A stretch of 64,000 nucleotides of DNA from Tenericutes bacterium HGW-Tenericutes-2 (GCA_002839095.1 PGXL01000002.1:1-64000); one strand, 5' to 3'. Numbered from the stretch's first letter, positions 8,125-16,191 are shown. Numbers and translations: made by a program. The notes: generated by a model from the sequence alone, not told the origin.

Positions 8125-9194
8125 TGCTAGATCAAAGCTATTTCACAAAGGTCGTTGACCTTGCAGATTATATCACTAAAACATGGGATCCTAAGATGAA
8201 ATGGATGTGGGGAGAAGCTCTTTTTGGATACTCTTTATCTCTTTTAGATGAACATTTAAGAAGTGATAGATATACAAAGTTTTTAACTGATTATTGTGAC
8301 TACTATGTCAAAAATCCTCCAAGAGTTGACCAAAGTGATACTTCAGCTCCAGCACTTATTACCTATCAAATGTATAAGAAAACTGGAAATGAAGATTATA
8401 AAAAGCTAACAGATCGCGTCTTATATTATATAAAGAATGAACCAAGGTTGATTGAAGATTCTGTTAATCATTTAGGAAACAGCTTGGAGGGAAAGTTTTA
8501 CCCTAAGTCAATTTGGGTGGATAGCTTAATGATGTTTTCGGTCTTTCCATCTCATTATGCAAAGGATAACAAAGACAGTGAAATGATGGATATTGCAAGT
8601 CGTCAGCCTAGAGTCATGTCTAAGTATATGCAAGACCCAAATAGCAAATTATGGTATCACTGCTATTGGACAAAACAAAAAACACACTACCCAAGAAGAA
8701 AGATATTTTGGGGTAGAGGTAATGGATGGGTGGTTGCATCCCTACCTATGATTTTAGAAAATATTGGTAATCATCAAGAAAAGGATAACATCATCAAAAT
8801 CTTTAAAGAAACAGCAGAAGCGTTACTTCCTTATCAAAGAAGTGATGGAGCATTTGAAACAGTATTCAATAAGGTTGGAAGGACGTATCGTGAATTATCC
8901 TTTACAGCTTTAGTTGCTAGAGGGTTCCTTCAAGGACATCGTATGGGGCTACTTGACGATCAATATTTAGAATCAGGCTTAAAGGCATACAAGGCAGTAG
9001 TTGATGCATTAATCTACGAAAATGATGCTATCTTTATGCCAGAGATCAGTGGACCAACCATCCCACTTCCACTATTTCCATACCTAGGATATAAGTTCAT
9101 TCCAAGAGCTAAAAACTGGTCCTTTGGACTTGCTGCATTGATATTTGCAGCAATCGAATTTGATAAGATTAAGAACAAAGAAGCGAAACTCTAA
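8124..9194 (+). CDS. unsaturated uronyl hydrolase, GH105/GH88 type
   Basis: A 356-residue six-hairpin glycosidase. WVDSLMM (131-137) holds the candidate catalytic Asp133, and FWGRGNGW (195-202) is the family hallmark seen in YteR-like proteins. These enzymes hydrate the C4=C5 double bond of terminal unsaturated uronic acids left by polysaccharide lyases, releasing a keto sugar. No signal peptide is present, so it is cytosolic. Its ATG overlaps the preceding stop by one base (TAATG) behind GGGAGG, giving translational coupling. Its presence is the best clue that the operon handles lyase products of a uronic-acid polymer. Confidence 0.88.
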   Translation: MLDQSYFTKVVDLADYITKTWDPKMKWMWGEALFGYSLSLLDEHLRSDRYTKFLTDYCDYYVKNPPRVDQSDTSAPALITYQMYKKTGNEDYKKLTDRVLYYIKNEPRLIEDSVNHLGNSLEGKFYPKSIWVDSLMMFSVFPSHYAKDNKDSEMMDIASRQPRVMSKYMQDPNSKLWYHCYWTKQKTHYPRRKIFWGRGNGWVVASLPMILENIGNHQEKDNIIKIFKETAEALLPYQRSDGAFETVFNKVGRTYRELSFTALVARGFLQGHRMGLLDDQYLESGLKAYKAVVDALIYENDAIFMPEISGPTIPLPLFPYLGYKFIPRAKNWSFGLAALIFAAIEFDKIKNKEAKL

Positions 9195-9209
9195 TGAGTC
9201 TCGCTTTTC
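9181..9209. terminator. bidirectional terminator between convergent operons
   Basis: AAGCGAAACTC pairs with GAGTCTCGCTT around the loop TAAT, giving eleven base pairs with one mismatch, followed by TTTT. The hairpin overlaps the last codons of the GH105 gene. The minus-strand kinase operon ends at 9212, so the element probably stops both transcripts. Confidence 0.85.
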
Positions 9210-9211
9210 TT

Positions 9212-9451
9212 CTATAATCTCTTTAATTTGAAAATCTTTCTTTTCAATCTCTTGATCTGCAATCCAAACTTTTCTCCCAATTTCTTCTTTAAGCTTCTAA
9301 AGAAATCAAAGAGCATAATCCATACTACATAAAAGATTAATAAGAAATGAATGATACGAACTGTCATAGAAACAATATTATCAAAGACAGGACTTCCTAT
9401 AAAATAGAGTGCAATCATTCCAAGGATTGCTATGGTTCCGATATTTTTCAT
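9212..9451 (-). CDS. small membrane protein of the TerY-type phosphorylation operon
   Basis: A 79-residue protein with two hydrophobic segments (about residues 5-20 and 30-50) and a very basic C-terminal tail rich in Lys and Arg. Its start overlaps the previous stop as ATGA, which argues for a real, translationally coupled gene. I recognise no family. Position at the end of the vWA-phosphatase-kinase operon suggests a membrane partner or adaptor, but function is unknown. Confidence 0.6.
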   Translation of the reverse strand: MKNIGTIAILGMIALYFIGSPVFDNIVSMTVRIIHFLLIFYVVWIMLFDFFRSLKKKLGEKFGLQIKRLKRKIFKLKRL

Positions 9452-9645
9452 AGGAATAGAAACCCCAGAATTCCAAAGATAATGAGATAATATAAATTGA
9501 GTTTCATTGTCTTTTTAATTGTGAATATAACCTCTTTAGGTATCTTAATCTTTGTATATTTCTTAACAATCAATAATACAAACCATAAAATATTTAATAG
9601 TGCCCAGAATATGGATAGCCCAATGCAAATATATGCGATAATCAT
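9448..9645 (-). CDS. small membrane protein coupled to the kinase gene
   Basis: A 65-residue protein with two predicted membrane helices (about 3-26 and 50-65) joined by a lysine-rich loop. It has a clear ribosome site (GGAGGT, 5 bases from ATG) and overlaps both neighbours by ATGA junctions. No known family is recognised. Tight coupling to the kinase, which itself ends in hydrophobic helices, suggests a membrane complex; this is inference. Confidence 0.6.
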   Translation of the reverse strand: MIIAYICIGLSIFWALLNILWFVLLIVKKYTKIKIPKEVIFTIKKTMKLNLYYLIIFGILGFLFL

Positions 9646-12236
9646 GCGGCACCTCCAAAAATAAGTCGGTATAAATTAACAAAGAAGTCAACTGCGTTCT
9701 CAAAGAATTGAATGATAGCATCCAATCGAATAAAATTTTTCACCATTTCAAGCTTTTCTGCAAAATTGATTTGAGATAGCAATGCTTCAAGCTGATTAAT
9801 ACCTACAGTATTTAATACATAAATCATCATTACAATCAAGGTTGATAAAATTAAATGATTGAGTATCTTATTGGTGAATAGAAGCACATGGACAGCACCT
9901 TTTTTATTTTCTAAAACAAACTGTCTCATCTTTCCATGATCTTTTGTATCACCAGTTCCACAAATCGGACATTTGGTCATGCTTTGGTGGTAATAATGAT
10001 ATTCAGATGTTAAACACTTTTTACTTTCAAATGATAGCTTTGATAATGCACCTTGCCATTCATTTGGAGAGGTTCTGCTTATTTTATCTGGGTTAGTTAC
10101 AATCAAAGCTTTTCTCATTGCTCTTTGATAGTAGTTTGGGAATAGCTCTAATAGCTTCGCCTTTTCATCGATTTCAACTCCAGGAACTGTTTCCCTATGG
10201 AGGAAGTAGTTATTCTCAACAAAATAGGATAAAGGTTTACTCGCTAGCTTGTGGGTGCCCTTAAAAGGATGAGTATCCTGAAGTATCATATGGATGATGA
10301 CTGCTAAGTAGTATCTAATCGTTTGTTTACCTTTTGGTTCAAAAACAAACTCCTTAGGTGTTTCAGGAACAATCTCCTTAACCTTTACTTCCTTTTCAAT
10401 AACATTGTTTGATTTTTCAAATTCAAAATCTTCAACAGTGGTTGACGATTTGAGATCTATTATTTTTTCTTCTTTTTCAACCTTTTTTTCAACCTTCTTT
10501 TCTAAAGGTGAACGAATTAATTCTAAATCCTTTTTTCTAAGTTCTTCGAGACGTTTTCTTTCAAGCTCTCTTTCCTTTTCTTTTGCATCCTCTATAGTCT
10601 TTAAATACTTCTTATAGTTTTGTTCATAAAAGTATTCTTGAGGTAGATAGTCCTCTCTTTGGAAAACCATAGCCTTTGTTGTATCATCAAAAGATCCTAG
10701 GAAAACAAAATCAGGAATAAAGGGATTTAAATCCTTATCGATAAAGATTTGATTGAATTCAATGGGTATATTATATTTTTCAAGAGAAGAAAACATCGAT
10801 GCGATATTTCTAGCAACGATAATCTTCACCTTATCTGTAATCTTTAATTTACCAAGTCTATTATTTTTTAAAAACGTTTGAAGTCGATAAAGGTTTGGTA
10901 TTCTCTTACTGACATATCCTATGACCTTATCATGCTTCATAATAAGCTCTTGAGGAGGTGCGAAATAAGCAGGCATTTTTTGATAAACCTTTTCATTCTT
11001 TAACGCTTCAATGCGTGCTCCTAATTGATATTTATCAAGCATTTTAGGATTAAAAAAGACTGCTAAGCGTTTACTGTTCTTTAAGGTGTAGCTCTTACTA
11101 GCGAGTGTTTCGTCATATACATGATTCTCATCGACGATAATCTCTTTATCATCCGTATCATATTTGACATACTTTCTAGAAATCGTTTTAAAGTAATCTA
11201 ATAAATAATCATAGTCCTTTGTTTGTTCTCTAGCGCATATTGGACATTTTTGAAAATGATTGGGATAGAAATGTGCCTTATTTTTTTTACACTTTTTAAT
11301 GTTATCCTTTACAACTCTCAAACCAGCTGCCCATTCATCTGCTGTTGGTCTATTAACGACATCATTATGCTTATCAAATGCTCTTGTGAATAAATCTTGA
11401 ATTTGTTTTGGGAAGAAGCTAAAAGGCATTGAGTTCTTTGGAGGAATAATATTATTGTTTAAAGTACTATATGGAAATATTTCATGCTCCATATTGTAGT
11501 TAATCGCATTTCCATCAAAGCCCATCACACCCTTGATTCTTGCTGAAAATGGATGGACACCCATCATTAAAATCTGAAAGATCAATATTGCTAATCCATA
11601 GTTATCGTGATTTGGAATTCTTTTTGGTTCAACAGATGATTTCTTTTTCGCCTCAAAGACTTCTGGTGGTGTATAGTCTGGTGTAAATACCTTGCAGTGA
11701 TAAAGCTTTGATTCTGATGAAACCTGGAATGAATCTGTATCTACAACACCGATTTCAAATCCTGGATAGACAAAGAAGTCACTTGTGTTAATATCACCAA
11801 TGACAGTATCATTTTTATGAATAAAGCTCATGACCTTAGCTAAATTAATTGAAATCACTAGTCGGTCATACCAAGTAATATTTGGAAACTTTGTTTTTTG
11901 TAGTCCCGGGGTAATAACATGTGATAATTGATTCTTTGCTTGCACTCTACGCATTAAATAACCAATGAATTTTCTATTTTCATCATAAATGACATAGCTT
12001 GGCCAAGCAATAATTGTTAAACCATTATAATCTAGAAGACCTGGTTTCTTTTGAACCATCGCTTTAATTTTGTCTACAATTTCAGGCATTCTTTCTAAAG
12101 CGCGTTCTGTATAAACCTTAACTAAAATATTAGGATTTTTAGCAAGCTTAAAAACACTACCTTCACCACCGCTACCAATAGGTTTTGTATCATCTACTAA
12201 TATTTTAGAACCGTCCTCTAAATAGTACTTTCTCAT
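9642..12236 (-). CDS. Ser/Thr kinase-pseudokinase tandem with two zinc-binding motifs and membrane tail
   Basis: An 864-residue protein. Residues 1-310 form a kinase: glycine loop GSGGEGSVF (21-29), candidate Lys40, catalytic-loop GDIN (Asp148) and DTDSF (166-170) in place of DFG. A Cys/His cluster with CPIC (331-334) follows. Residues 385-540 and 635-735 repeat this order (IGYVSKR, YLPQE, HPF, NEW) but lack the catalytic Asp, then comes a second CPIC (756-759). A charged linker (about 540-635) splits the second copy. Two hydrophobic segments lie at 790-812 and 840-862. With the vWA and PP2C genes upstream this matches the TerY-phosphorylation triad described by Anantharaman, Iyer and Aravind. 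Substrates are unknown. Confidence 0.82.
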   Translation of the reverse strand: MRKYYLEDGSKILVDDTKPIGSGGEGSVFKLAKNPNILVKVYTERALERMPEIVDKIKAMVQKKPGLLDYNGLTIIAWPSYVIYDENRKFIGYLMRRVQAKNQLSHVITPGLQKTKFPNITWYDRLVISINLAKVMSFIHKNDTVIGDINTSDFFVYPGFEIGVVDTDSFQVSSESKLYHCKVFTPDYTPPEVFEAKKKSSVEPKRIPNHDNYGLAILIFQILMMGVHPFSARIKGVMGFDGNAINYNMEHEIFPYSTLNNNIIPPKNSMPFSFFPKQIQDLFTRAFDKHNDVVNRPTADEWAAGLRVVKDNIKKCKKNKAHFYPNHFQKCPICAREQTKDYDYLLDYFKTISRKYVKYDTDDKEIIVDENHVYDETLASKSYTLKNSKRLAVFFNPKMLDKYQLGARIEALKNEKVYQKMPAYFAPPQELIMKHDKVIGYVSKRIPNLYRLQTFLKNNRLGKLKITDKVKIIVARNIASMFSSLEKYNIPIEFNQIFIDKDLNPFIPDFVFLGSFDDTTKAMVFQREDYLPQEYFYEQNYKKYLKTIEDAKEKERELERKRLEELRKKDLELIRSPLEKKVEKKVEKEEKIIDLKSSTTVEDFEFEKSNNVIEKEVKVKEIVPETPKEFVFEPKGKQTIRYYLAVIIHMILQDTHPFKGTHKLASKPLSYFVENNYFLHRETVPGVEIDEKAKLLELFPNYYQRAMRKALIVTNPDKISRTSPNEWQGALSKLSFESKKCLTSEYHYYHQSMTKCPICGTGDTKDHGKMRQFVLENKKGAVHVLLFTNKILNHLILSTLIVMMIYVLNTVGINQLEALLSQINFAEKLEMVKNFIRLDAIIQFFENAVDFFVNLYRLIFGGAA

Positions 12237-12985
12237 TCATCTCTCACTTCAACAAATAGTAATGTTTTATCATCATCTGTTTTTTTATTAATTCGATCAG
12301 ACGCTAAAAATCTTTCTAGTGACTTTTGGACTTCCTCTTGATTGTAGTTTTCATGGGAAAACACCTTGAAAAAGGGATCATAAAACAAATGACTGACTGT
12401 CTTATCCTTAGCAGATATACTAATGGATTCAATACCATCACTCATTAACGCGATCATTGGATAAAACTTATCGCATTTTTCATAGATACCATTTTCAATC
12501 GATTCAAGATTACAAATGGAGAAGGTTGCGTTTGCGTATTCTCCTCTTTGTTGCTTCGCAATGACTTCATATTCATCTTCAATCTTGCCGATTGCTGCAC
12601 AATCGCCAACCTGACCATAATATTGAGATCCATTAAAGCTTACAAAAACCAAAAGTGTAGCATTTAAATCCTTAATATTCACTTCGTTAATTTTAGCAAC
12701 CTCAAGCAATTCATCATTGGTTTCTATAAAGCCTTCCTTTATCAAGGTGATGATATCTTCATCATCCATCTTGACATCTAAATGCTTTTCTAAGAAATTA
12801 ACGATAAAAGTAGAAGCTGTTAAGCTTCCTAGCTCTGCATGAGACGCACTGCCCATACCATCACTAACACATGCAATAAATCCTAATCCATTGGGTAGTA
12901 TTTGATAAGCGTGATTGTCATGACATGGTGTTTCTGTAGATAAATGCGAGGTGCCAACAACAGATGCACCATAAAGTCTAACCAA
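12233..12985 (-). CDS. PP2C-family protein phosphatase
   Basis: A 250-residue cytosolic PP2C/PPM phosphatase. Metal-binding motifs are CHDNH (Asp23), VSDGMG (Asp42, Gly43), LMSDGIE and DDDKT near the C-terminus. The first part, with CHDNHAYQI, resembles the phosphatases found beside TerY-like proteins. It should reverse phosphorylation by the adjacent kinase. Its stop overlaps the kinase start (ATGA), and it begins 3 bases after the vWA gene ends, so the three are made together. Confidence 0.88.
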   Translation of the reverse strand: MVRLYGASVVGTSHLSTETPCHDNHAYQILPNGLGFIACVSDGMGSASHAELGSLTASTFIVNFLEKHLDVKMDDEDIITLIKEGFIETNDELLEVAKINEVNIKDLNATLLVFVSFNGSQYYGQVGDCAAIGKIEDEYEVIAKQQRGEYANATFSICNLESIENGIYEKCDKFYPMIALMSDGIESISISAKDKTVSHLFYDPFFKVFSHENYNQEEVQKSLERFLASDRINKKTDDDKTLLFVEVRDE

Positions 12986-12987
12986 GA

Positions 12988-13686
12988 TTAGACCTCAAAT
13001 TCAAAGACATCATCACTTGGTTTTTCAAGCTTTAATGTATCTCCTACACGGCTTGATGAAACAGAAGATAATGATGAGGATACCCATTGGAAGAGTTCCT
13101 TAAAGTTTAGACCATTTAATTTAAAGACTCTATCCCCAGATCCTGAAATCTGGCGTAATCTTTCGATATTTGCATTTTCAACGCCGATACCAAAGAAAAT
13201 AACTTTTTTACCAGATATTGCATTTTGTAGCATTCCGCTTGCTTCACTGACGTTATCTGTTGGTTCACCATCAGTAATTACAAATAACCATGGTCTATAA
13301 TATGAAATACCAGCATTTCTGTATTCTGATTTTCTGTTTTCGATATTTCTAAGCGCTGTGACAATTGCTTCACCCATTGGAGTCATCCCATTGACCTTTA
13401 ATTCTGGAGCTTGAGATTCTGAAACGGTAGCAAAGTTTTGAACAACAGAGACACTTTGACCAAATGTAATCACCGATAAATCAACTCTCACACTTGCTAG
13501 ATCATCATCACGAAGTGCTGCATAAAGTGCGTGAACACCTTCATTGAGTTGGTTAATTGGATTACCAGACATGGAGTAAGAAGTATCAAGTAATAAAACG
13601 ACAGGGCATCGTGGTTCTGGATTATCCAGAAGGGCTTCATCAACGACTTCCTTTTCAAATTCAAAATCATTTCTTAAATCACTCAT
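12988..13686 (-). CDS. TerY-like von Willebrand factor A protein
   Basis: A 232-residue cytosolic vWA domain. The MIDAS residues are visible: DTSYS (34-38), Thr102 in GMTPMGE and Asp139 in ITDGEPTD. This is the TerY branch that pairs with PP2C and kinase genes in stress-linked phosphorylation systems. Oddly, the N-terminus holds DFEFEK, which also occurs in the kinase linker (about residues 603-608), and the C-terminus ends VFEFEV. GAGAGG lies upstream of the ATG. No TerC or TerD homologue is in the window. Confidence 0.88.
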   Translation of the reverse strand: MSDLRNDFEFEKEVVDEALLDNPEPRCPVVLLLDTSYSMSGNPINQLNEGVHALYAALRDDDLASVRVDLSVITFGQSVSVVQNFATVSESQAPELKVNGMTPMGEAIVTALRNIENRKSEYRNAGISYYRPWLFVITDGEPTDNVSEASGMLQNAISGKKVIFFGIGVENANIERLRQISGSGDRVFKLNGLNFKELFQWVSSSLSSVSSSRVGDTLKLEKPSDDVFEFEV

Positions 13687-13723
13687 AAGTCACATACCTC
13701 TCTTATTTTAATTTTTTTATTCT

Positions 13724-14419
13724 TTATAGTAAAAATAGAACAACCAAGGATAGGAATAGTGCTTTTAAACTGTATTTACTTTTGATGTAGACGAGCACTG
13801 CCAATAATATATAAACTACTCCAAATGCTAACTGAATCCAATTGAATCCATCAGGTGAAGTTGCAAGAACTAGCCCGTAGAAGAATAAGGAGACAAGTAA
13901 CCTGAGTAGGAGTGAAAATGGAAATTCCATATTCATCTTTTGAATCTGATAGAAATAGACTAAAATACCAGCAATATAGATAGACATTAAAATCGTTCCT
14001 ATTGTATAAAGAGCATACACCCATACCGATTCAAAAACAAGTAAATTGGAATAGTTGTTTTGTCCAATAAGATAACCAATTAATCCAAAATGATAGGAAA
14101 GATCAAAGAGGATTAATATAAACTGTGAGAGTAGAACAAGCAATGCAGAGAATATGAAAACCCTAAAAAATTTATCTAAATCAAAGATGTTATATTTTTT
14201 GCCAATTGTATAATGATATAAATTGAAATTTAAAAAAAGGAAGAACACAATTTGAATCGCATAAATAAAGATGTAGCTATAACTACCTCCAAAAAGCGAA
14301 CCAAAAAGCGTGCTATCCCATATAGTTTCATCAAAAAATGGATAGAGATAAAAAACACCCCAAATGATTGAACCAAAGAATATTTTGTTAATATTATTGT
14401 TCACAGGATTAGGATTCAT
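13724..14419 (-). CDS. polytopic membrane protein of unknown function
   Basis: A 231-residue protein with about six or seven hydrophobic helices and an Asn/Pro-rich N-terminus (MNPNPVNNNINK). The ATG at 14419 follows AGGGGGC; the longer frame to 14500 would run through the promoter. I recognise no family. It lies 37 bases upstream of the TerY-like gene on the same strand and could share its transcript. Confidence 0.65.
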   Translation of the reverse strand: MNPNPVNNNINKIFFGSIIWGVFYLYPFFDETIWDSTLFGSLFGGSYSYIFIYAIQIVFFLFLNFNLYHYTIGKKYNIFDLDKFFRVFIFSALLVLLSQFILILFDLSYHFGLIGYLIGQNNYSNLLVFESVWVYALYTIGTILMSIYIAGILVYFYQIQKMNMEFPFSLLLRLLVSLFFYGLVLATSPDGFNWIQLAFGVVYILLAVLVYIKSKYSLKALFLSLVVLFLL

Positions 14420-14445
14420 GTTGCCCCCTGTCTCATTTCTTGTAT

Positions 14446-14472
14446 ATATTATAGCACGCATTATGTGCGTGA
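14446..14472 (-). promoter_or_regulatory. extended -10 promoter with overlapping inverted repeat
   Basis: Read on the minus strand, TGCTATAAT is an extended -10 box (TATAAT complement at 14448-14453). Just upstream, CACGCA (14455-14460) and TGCGTG (14466-14471) form an inverted repeat around five bases, a possible operator. It would drive the membrane protein gene and perhaps the TerY-type operon. Confidence 0.6.
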
Positions 14473-14566
14473 GTGCTTTGCTAAAGAATATTTTAATCAA
14501 ATTTTAATAAAAAATATACAACTTATCGCTGTATATCTTTCGTTTGTATTTCTATTTTATTTAGTT

Positions 14567-15664
14567 TTACGCGTTTTCAATGATTGCTACAATTGGAATA
14601 AGAAGGAATGCTAACCAAGAGATATGAAATAGCTGGAAGAAATAACCTAAAGAGAAGAATAGAATAACTGCTATAAAAGGCATTAACGCTGTAAATCTAA
14701 TCTTGTCAAATGCAATGATCGCTACCATTGGAATGAATAAGAATACCTGCCATGCATATGCCCAGCCGTTTAATGCAAGTCCTAAAGCCAAGAATATAGA
14801 TGTTGTGATGACGACTACAGAAACCATAAAGATTGCTTTTTGTCTATATTTTCCTTCAAGTTGGTTATCCCATAAAATGTGGATATCTCCAAAAATAATT
14901 CCAACGATTAGAGGTAATGCAAATCCCAATGCACCATATCTCCATTCACCGTAAGTATATCCCATATATAGATAGAAGAGAATAGCTGCAATAAAGGATG
15001 CTTCATATAATAAAACCTTCCAAAGCTTTTTCTCATTTAAGATACCAATCATTGGAATACTTAGGAATACTAACCATCCTGGATTCCATAAATTGTAATA
15101 GGTTCCTAGAATAATAAATACAATAACAGATACAAATGGTGAGATTGCTACAAACACTTCCTTGAATCTAGTATGTAAAATGATGGATACCATTGGGATG
15201 AGTAAGAAGACAAGCCAACCTGGATGCCATAAACCAAATCCCCAACCTAATATTAAATAAGCAATAATACTTAAGAATGGTGATAAAGCAACAATCCCAT
15301 CTTTAAGTCTTGTATGTAGTGCAATCGATGTGATTGGAATCATTAAGAATACCATCCAACCTGGATGCCATAAATCATAATAGAATCCCATCACAAAGAA
15401 CACGATTAAGCTGATAAATGGTGTTAATGCTATGATTTTATTTCTCACACTTTTTTCTTTTTTAAGCTTTAATGTATCCATTAATTCATATGCTGCACTT
15501 TTAGGATCACCTAAAATGTTCCAAACCTCTTCATCCGTTTTACCTGTGCTTTTTGCATCGTTATAGAGCTGTTCATAGTCACTAACGATTTCATTAATTT
15601 CTGATTTACTTGCTTGAAATTCCTCTAATTGAGCTCTTAAACTGTTTAAATACTTATCCTTCAT
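14567..15664 (-). CDS. HAAS-domain protein with six repeated transmembrane modules
   Basis: A 365-residue membrane protein. Residues 1-75 match the HAAS (DUF1700-like) helical domain that accompanies PadR regulators (ILGDPKSAAYELM). The rest is six successive modules of about 45-50 residues, each with two helices. The first three are nearly alike (SPF-S-IVF-LG-YY-LWHPGWLVFL-IPM); the fourth is the most diverged. The start overlaps the padR-like gene by 11 bases. Such pairs usually govern membrane or envelope responses, but this protein's own activity is unknown. Confidence 0.8.
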   Translation of the reverse strand: MKDKYLNSLRAQLEEFQASKSEINEIVSDYEQLYNDAKSTGKTDEEVWNILGDPKSAAYELMDTLKLKKEKSVRNKIIALTPFISLIVFFVMGFYYDLWHPGWMVFLMIPITSIALHTRLKDGIVALSPFLSIIAYLILGWGFGLWHPGWLVFLLIPMVSIILHTRFKEVFVAISPFVSVIVFIILGTYYNLWNPGWLVFLSIPMIGILNEKKLWKVLLYEASFIAAILFYLYMGYTYGEWRYGALGFALPLIVGIIFGDIHILWDNQLEGKYRQKAIFMVSVVVITTSIFLALGLALNGWAYAWQVFLFIPMVAIIAFDKIRFTALMPFIAVILFFSLGYFFQLFHISWLAFLLIPIVAIIENA

Positions 15665-15977
15665 TTTCCATACCTCCTAATAATTTGAACACACCTTTTA
15701 AAAATGTTCTCCATTCGCTTTCATATTCGTTTAATTTTTCGTTACCTATATTTGTTATCTTATAATACTTTCTCGGTGCACCTATGTTTGTATTTTCAAT
15801 GTAGGTGTCGAAAAGTCCTTGTCCTGTCAATCTTCTTAAAATCGGATAGACCGTGTTCTCGTTGACATCAATTTCAGATGATAGCTTTTCTATGACTTCG
15901 AAGCCATACATATCGCGATCTCTGATAATGCTCAAGATACACATTTCTAGAATACCCTTTTTGAATTGTGTATTCAT
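15654..15977 (-). CDS. PadR-family transcriptional regulator
   Basis: A 107-residue winged-helix regulator: FKKGILEMCILSII, DMYGFEVIEKL and ENTVYPILRRLTGQGL are the standard PadR segments. It probably represses its own operon, since two palindromic sites surround its promoter. The ATG follows TAAGGAGG, which overlaps one operator half. The downstream HAAS gene overlaps and is coupled. The inducer is unknown. Confidence 0.9.
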   Translation of the reverse strand: MNTQFKKGILEMCILSIIRDRDMYGFEVIEKLSSEIDVNENTVYPILRRLTGQGLFDTYIENTNIGAPRKYYKITNIGNEKLNEYESEWRTFLKGVFKLLGGMENEG

Positions 15978-15982
15978 AATTT

Positions 15983-16038
15983 CCTCCTTACTGTGTGTTG
16001 CACACTACTATAATAACACCTTACTGTGCGAAACACAA
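15983..16038 (-). promoter_or_regulatory. PadR autoregulatory promoter with paired operators
   Basis: Two dyads, GTGTG-N3-CACAC (15993-16005) and TGTG-N5-CACA (16025-16037), flank a minus-strand TATTAT -10 box (complement at 16010-16015). The ten bases CCTTACTGTG occur at 15986 and 16019, exactly 33 bases apart, about three helical turns. Binding there would cover the -10 and the ribosome site region. Confidence 0.65.
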
Positions 16039-16085
16039 TACCCAAAATTAATTTTTTTTATTTTTTTATTTATGACATGGATATC

Positions 16086-16114
16086 TTGTCTTTTCAAAGC
16101 TTATATGATACTAT
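16086..16114 (+). promoter_or_regulatory. promoter of the tyrosine/shikimate operon
   Basis: TTGTCT (16086-16091) and TACTAT (16109-16114) are 17 bases apart, and the -10 is extended by TGA just before it. Predicted transcription start is near 16121, about 20 bases before the leader peptide start. It is divergent from the PadR promoter. Confidence 0.6.
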
Positions 16115-16141
16115 TATTTCAAACAAAGATAGGTGATATTG

Positions 16142-16186
16142 ATGTTAAATGTTAAAAAGGTTAGTTATTATTACGCATATCGTTGA
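16142..16186 (+). CDS. tyrosine-rich leader peptide of the aro operon
   Basis: A 14-codon frame, MLNVKKVSYYYAYR, ends at TGA (16184-16186). Four of its last six codons are Tyr (16166-16174 and 16178-16180). AGGTGA at 16131-16136 sits 5 bases before the ATG. It lies between the promoter and an attenuator-like terminator upstream of DAHP synthase and tyrA, exactly where a ribosome-stalling leader for tyrosine is expected. It is too short for standard gene finders. No homologue is claimed; the call rests on codon content, ribosome site and RNA folding. Confidence 0.75.
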   Translation: MLNVKKVSYYYAYR

Positions 16187-16191
16187 AAATG

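Noticed and set aside
10405-10617. Plus-strand serine-rich 70-residue frame inside the kinase gene
   Set aside because: It is the complement of the lysine/glutamate-rich linker of the kinase and has no ribosome site.
15853-16155. Plus-strand 100-residue frame opposite the padR gene
   Set aside because: It overlaps the PadR promoter and operators and is composed of antisense PadR sequence. The short Tyr-rich leader peptide in another frame explains the region better.
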